Shown piece by piece: positions 63,001 through 64,000 of a DNA stretch of 64,000 nt; position 1 is the stretch's first letter, and the number at the start of each line of letters is the position of its first letter. The position numbers were made by a program, and so were the translations under genes. Origin of the DNA: Glandiceps talaboti (lineage: Eukaryota > Hemichordata > Enteropneusta > Spengelidae); the NCBI RefSeq assembly GCF_964340395.1, contig NC_135564.1, positions 15,833,457 through 15,897,456 of the forward strand. The letters run 5' to 3'. The notes under the pieces are model-generated. The model ran no database searches and had not been told where the DNA came from. It saw only the letters and a program-made list of their open reading frames with translations.

Positions 63001-63944
63001 TTAACCAAGTGAGAAATAAAATTTTCAGATTATCAATATTCTCAGTCTGATTAAAAATGTGATGTAGGAATACAGCACAATTATTTTATGTATGTCTATT
63101 TCCTTTGTATATTGCCATTTGTTGTCAATTCTGTTGTTCTGTGAGTGATATCCTTCTTCTTATCTCATCAGTCAAGGAACAACAACACTAAAATCAAATT
63201 AGACAGTGTATGAAATAAATAGATCAAGGTAAATAATGCAATCCAGCTGTATTCTTACATCAGATTTTAATCAGATTGCAATATTTTAATCTAAGCTGCA
63301 GAACGGTGTGATGTTTCATAAATTGGAAATTAAATGATGTACAGTAATACAGTGTTGCAGCCAGAGGGGGTTTTTGGGTCATTTGACACACATTTTTTGG
63401 ACCAGACCCACAATTTTGGAAGTGATGGGTCATAGATGTCCCACACTAAAATTGTATGCAAATATGTTTAACAACATGACCACACCTATAGAAACAGCCA
63501 CATGATCCCGTATATTGAATAGATAACAACAGGGTTGGATAGGCAACTGCAAATATCTAGCATGGATACTCTTATGGGTAAATATTTTTAAAGGCTGTAC
63601 AGTTGTGCTACAATGCCATTGACACTTTTTTTATGATGTCCCCCAAAAATTGATAATGACCCAGAAAAATGAAAGTCTTGGGACACTATGTCCCACTCTT
63701 TCAAAAGGCTGGCTGCAACACTGGTAATAAGTATGGGTAAATAACTACATATACTCCCTCAGAGACAAGCGAATTATTACCCCAATCCTGATGTCAATTT
63801 TATAATTCTTTCTATTGATTCTCTCTTGTTGTATTTCCAAAAGGATGACTCAGAGTTTGTACCCAAACAAAGGAAGGCAAGAGCTGATGGTGACAAAGAC
63901 ACTTGTGGCTTATACATTGAGACAGATCACACATTTTATCAAAG
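48060..63944 (+). CDS. ADAM10: ADAM10-like disintegrin metalloprotease, 5' part (signal peptide and prodomain)
   Basis: Membrane-anchored alpha-secretase-type sheddase; this part encodes the secretion signal and inhibitory prodomain. Exons 48060-48120, 48412-48547, 55548-55666, 62241-62488 and 63844-63944 join in phase (221 codons so far). The signal peptide MMWTFQISAIVLTLTVVVTG is followed by RYEGVAYD and an upstream basic site RARR. Next come DFKVETSNGVERYDTSFIYSG, HGSIVNGTFVGAVYV and YYIEPSQKYF, then HSLIYM. A cysteine-switch-like GSTGCSMD is present (human GGCADH). The proprotein-convertase site is RKAR before DTCGLYIETDHTFY, where the metalloprotease domain begins. The HExxH zinc site, disintegrin and transmembrane parts lie beyond the right edge. 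The exon at 48060 is supported by its signal peptide and GTAAGT donor. Introns are long (7.0 and 6.6 kb). Confidence 0.93.
53465..53633. mobile_element. Small MITE with CAGTGTG termini
   Basis: A 169-bp element with CAGTGTGTCCTCT at the left and AGAGGGCACACTG at the right, a 13-bp inverted repeat with one mismatch. Interior text (TAAGCCAATTTGACACGCCACTG) resembles 51810-51840, so the family has more than one copy in this intron. Confidence 0.65.
55190..55510. repeat. Degenerate ~28-bp array carrying seven ATTTGCAT octamers
   Basis: Repeated GAAATTTGCATATTATGTGT-like units with seven exact ATTTGCAT sites (reverse complement of ATGCAAAT) and several one-base variants. It ends about 40 bp before the ADAM10 exon at 55548. 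Unit text differs from the 29.5-kb array, so only the octamer is shared. Confidence 0.85.
55667..62240. other. ADAM10 intron 3 with repeats
   Basis: No exon seen. It holds MITE family B copy 2 (56051-56301), a duplicated block (about 55887-56000 and 57615-57745, sharing TTTCAATTTTGAACGTTGAG), and a 23-bp tandem repeat at about 60097-60190 (GGGCATAATGAAACTGTC, four copies). Confidence 0.5.
56051..56301. mobile_element. Palindromic MITE family B, copy 2 (inverted)
   Basis: Bounded by AATAGGGAACTTG and CAAGTTCCCTATT. The interior is the reverse complement of 10189-10440. The near-identical length (251 against 252 bp) supports a defined transposable unit. Confidence 0.88.
62553..62816. mobile_element. 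MITE with perfect 16-bp terminal inverted repeats in ADAM10 intron 4
   Basis: TAGCCCCATCTACACA (62553-62568) and its exact complement TGTGTAGATGGGGCTA (62801-62816). The subterminal CCTACCTCAGGTAGGA-type palindromes and internal CCTGAAACCGTTCTGA repeats fit a non-autonomous DNA element. It starts 64 bp after the ADAM10 donor at 62489. Confidence 0.88.
63350..63723. mobile_element. MITE family C, copy 2 (inverted)
   Basis: CAGTGTTGCAGCCAG and CTGGCTGCAACACTG termini. It is flanked by direct GTAATA copies (63344-63349 and 63724-63729), a likely 6-bp target duplication. The interior is the reverse complement of 42731-43129. Confidence 0.9.
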
Positions 63945-64000
63945 GTACTGCATTAGTGCATAGGTATTTCAATATGTTCACAGCTATGGAAATCGTTCAA

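Overview
This is a roughly AT-rich, intron-rich animal genome segment. Genes are split by canonical GT-AG introns, coding density is low, and introns and spacers are full of small inverted-repeat elements, tRNA-derived SINEs, a degraded LINE and long CA, CATA, GA and TTCTA microsatellites. The gene content (a RIG-I/MDA5-like receptor, TBCEL, a GLYAT-family acyltransferase, a type II Golgi 3-O-sulfotransferase, GTF2F1 and ADAM10) fits a marine invertebrate bilaterian such as a lophotrochozoan, hemichordate or cephalochordate. I cannot name the species from sequence alone. I saw no prokaryotic, viral or LTR-element signal.

Layout, left to right. At 1177-7029 (+) lie the last eight coding exons of a RIG-I-like receptor; its 5' end is off-window. 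An inverted-repeat element and a tRNA-SINE follow (7.1-8.3 kb), then a (GA)n tract and AT-rich spacer. At 11107-11283 (+) there is a possible tail-anchored microprotein. TBCEL occupies 12034-16452 (+) in five coding exons, and its terminal exon runs straight into an antisense LINE fragment (about 16405-18470) that appears to supply the last residues and stop codon. The 18.5-26.9 kb stretch holds a single-exon heparan-sulfate 3-O-sulfotransferase-like gene (23131-24258, -) with three copies of one MITE family around it, plus a diverged satellite. A single-exon GLYAT-like gene lies at 26906-27802 (+). The 28-32 kb spacer contains a 65-bp tandem repeat, an array of octamer motifs and a second SINE. 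GTF2F1 (32244-45253, -) was reconstructed as 13 coding exons, 565 residues, with every junction in phase. A 2.8-kb spacer separates it from ADAM10, which is transcribed the other way (48060 to beyond the right edge). ADAM10's signal peptide, prodomain and pro-protein cleavage site are present; its protease domain is off-window.

The genes are not a functional cluster. They cover innate RNA sensing, tubulin turnover, glycan sulfation, acyl conjugation, Pol II transcription and shedding. The more unusual content is how repeats meet exons: a LINE-derived TBCEL C-terminus, a three-fold ~102-bp tandem repeat spanning a GTF2F1 splice donor, a 13-residue tandem duplication at the GTF2F1 N-terminus, a poly-Q plus RHIM-like linker in the RLR, two separate arrays of the ATGCAAAT octamer, and several multi-copy MITE families with clear terminal inverted repeats.
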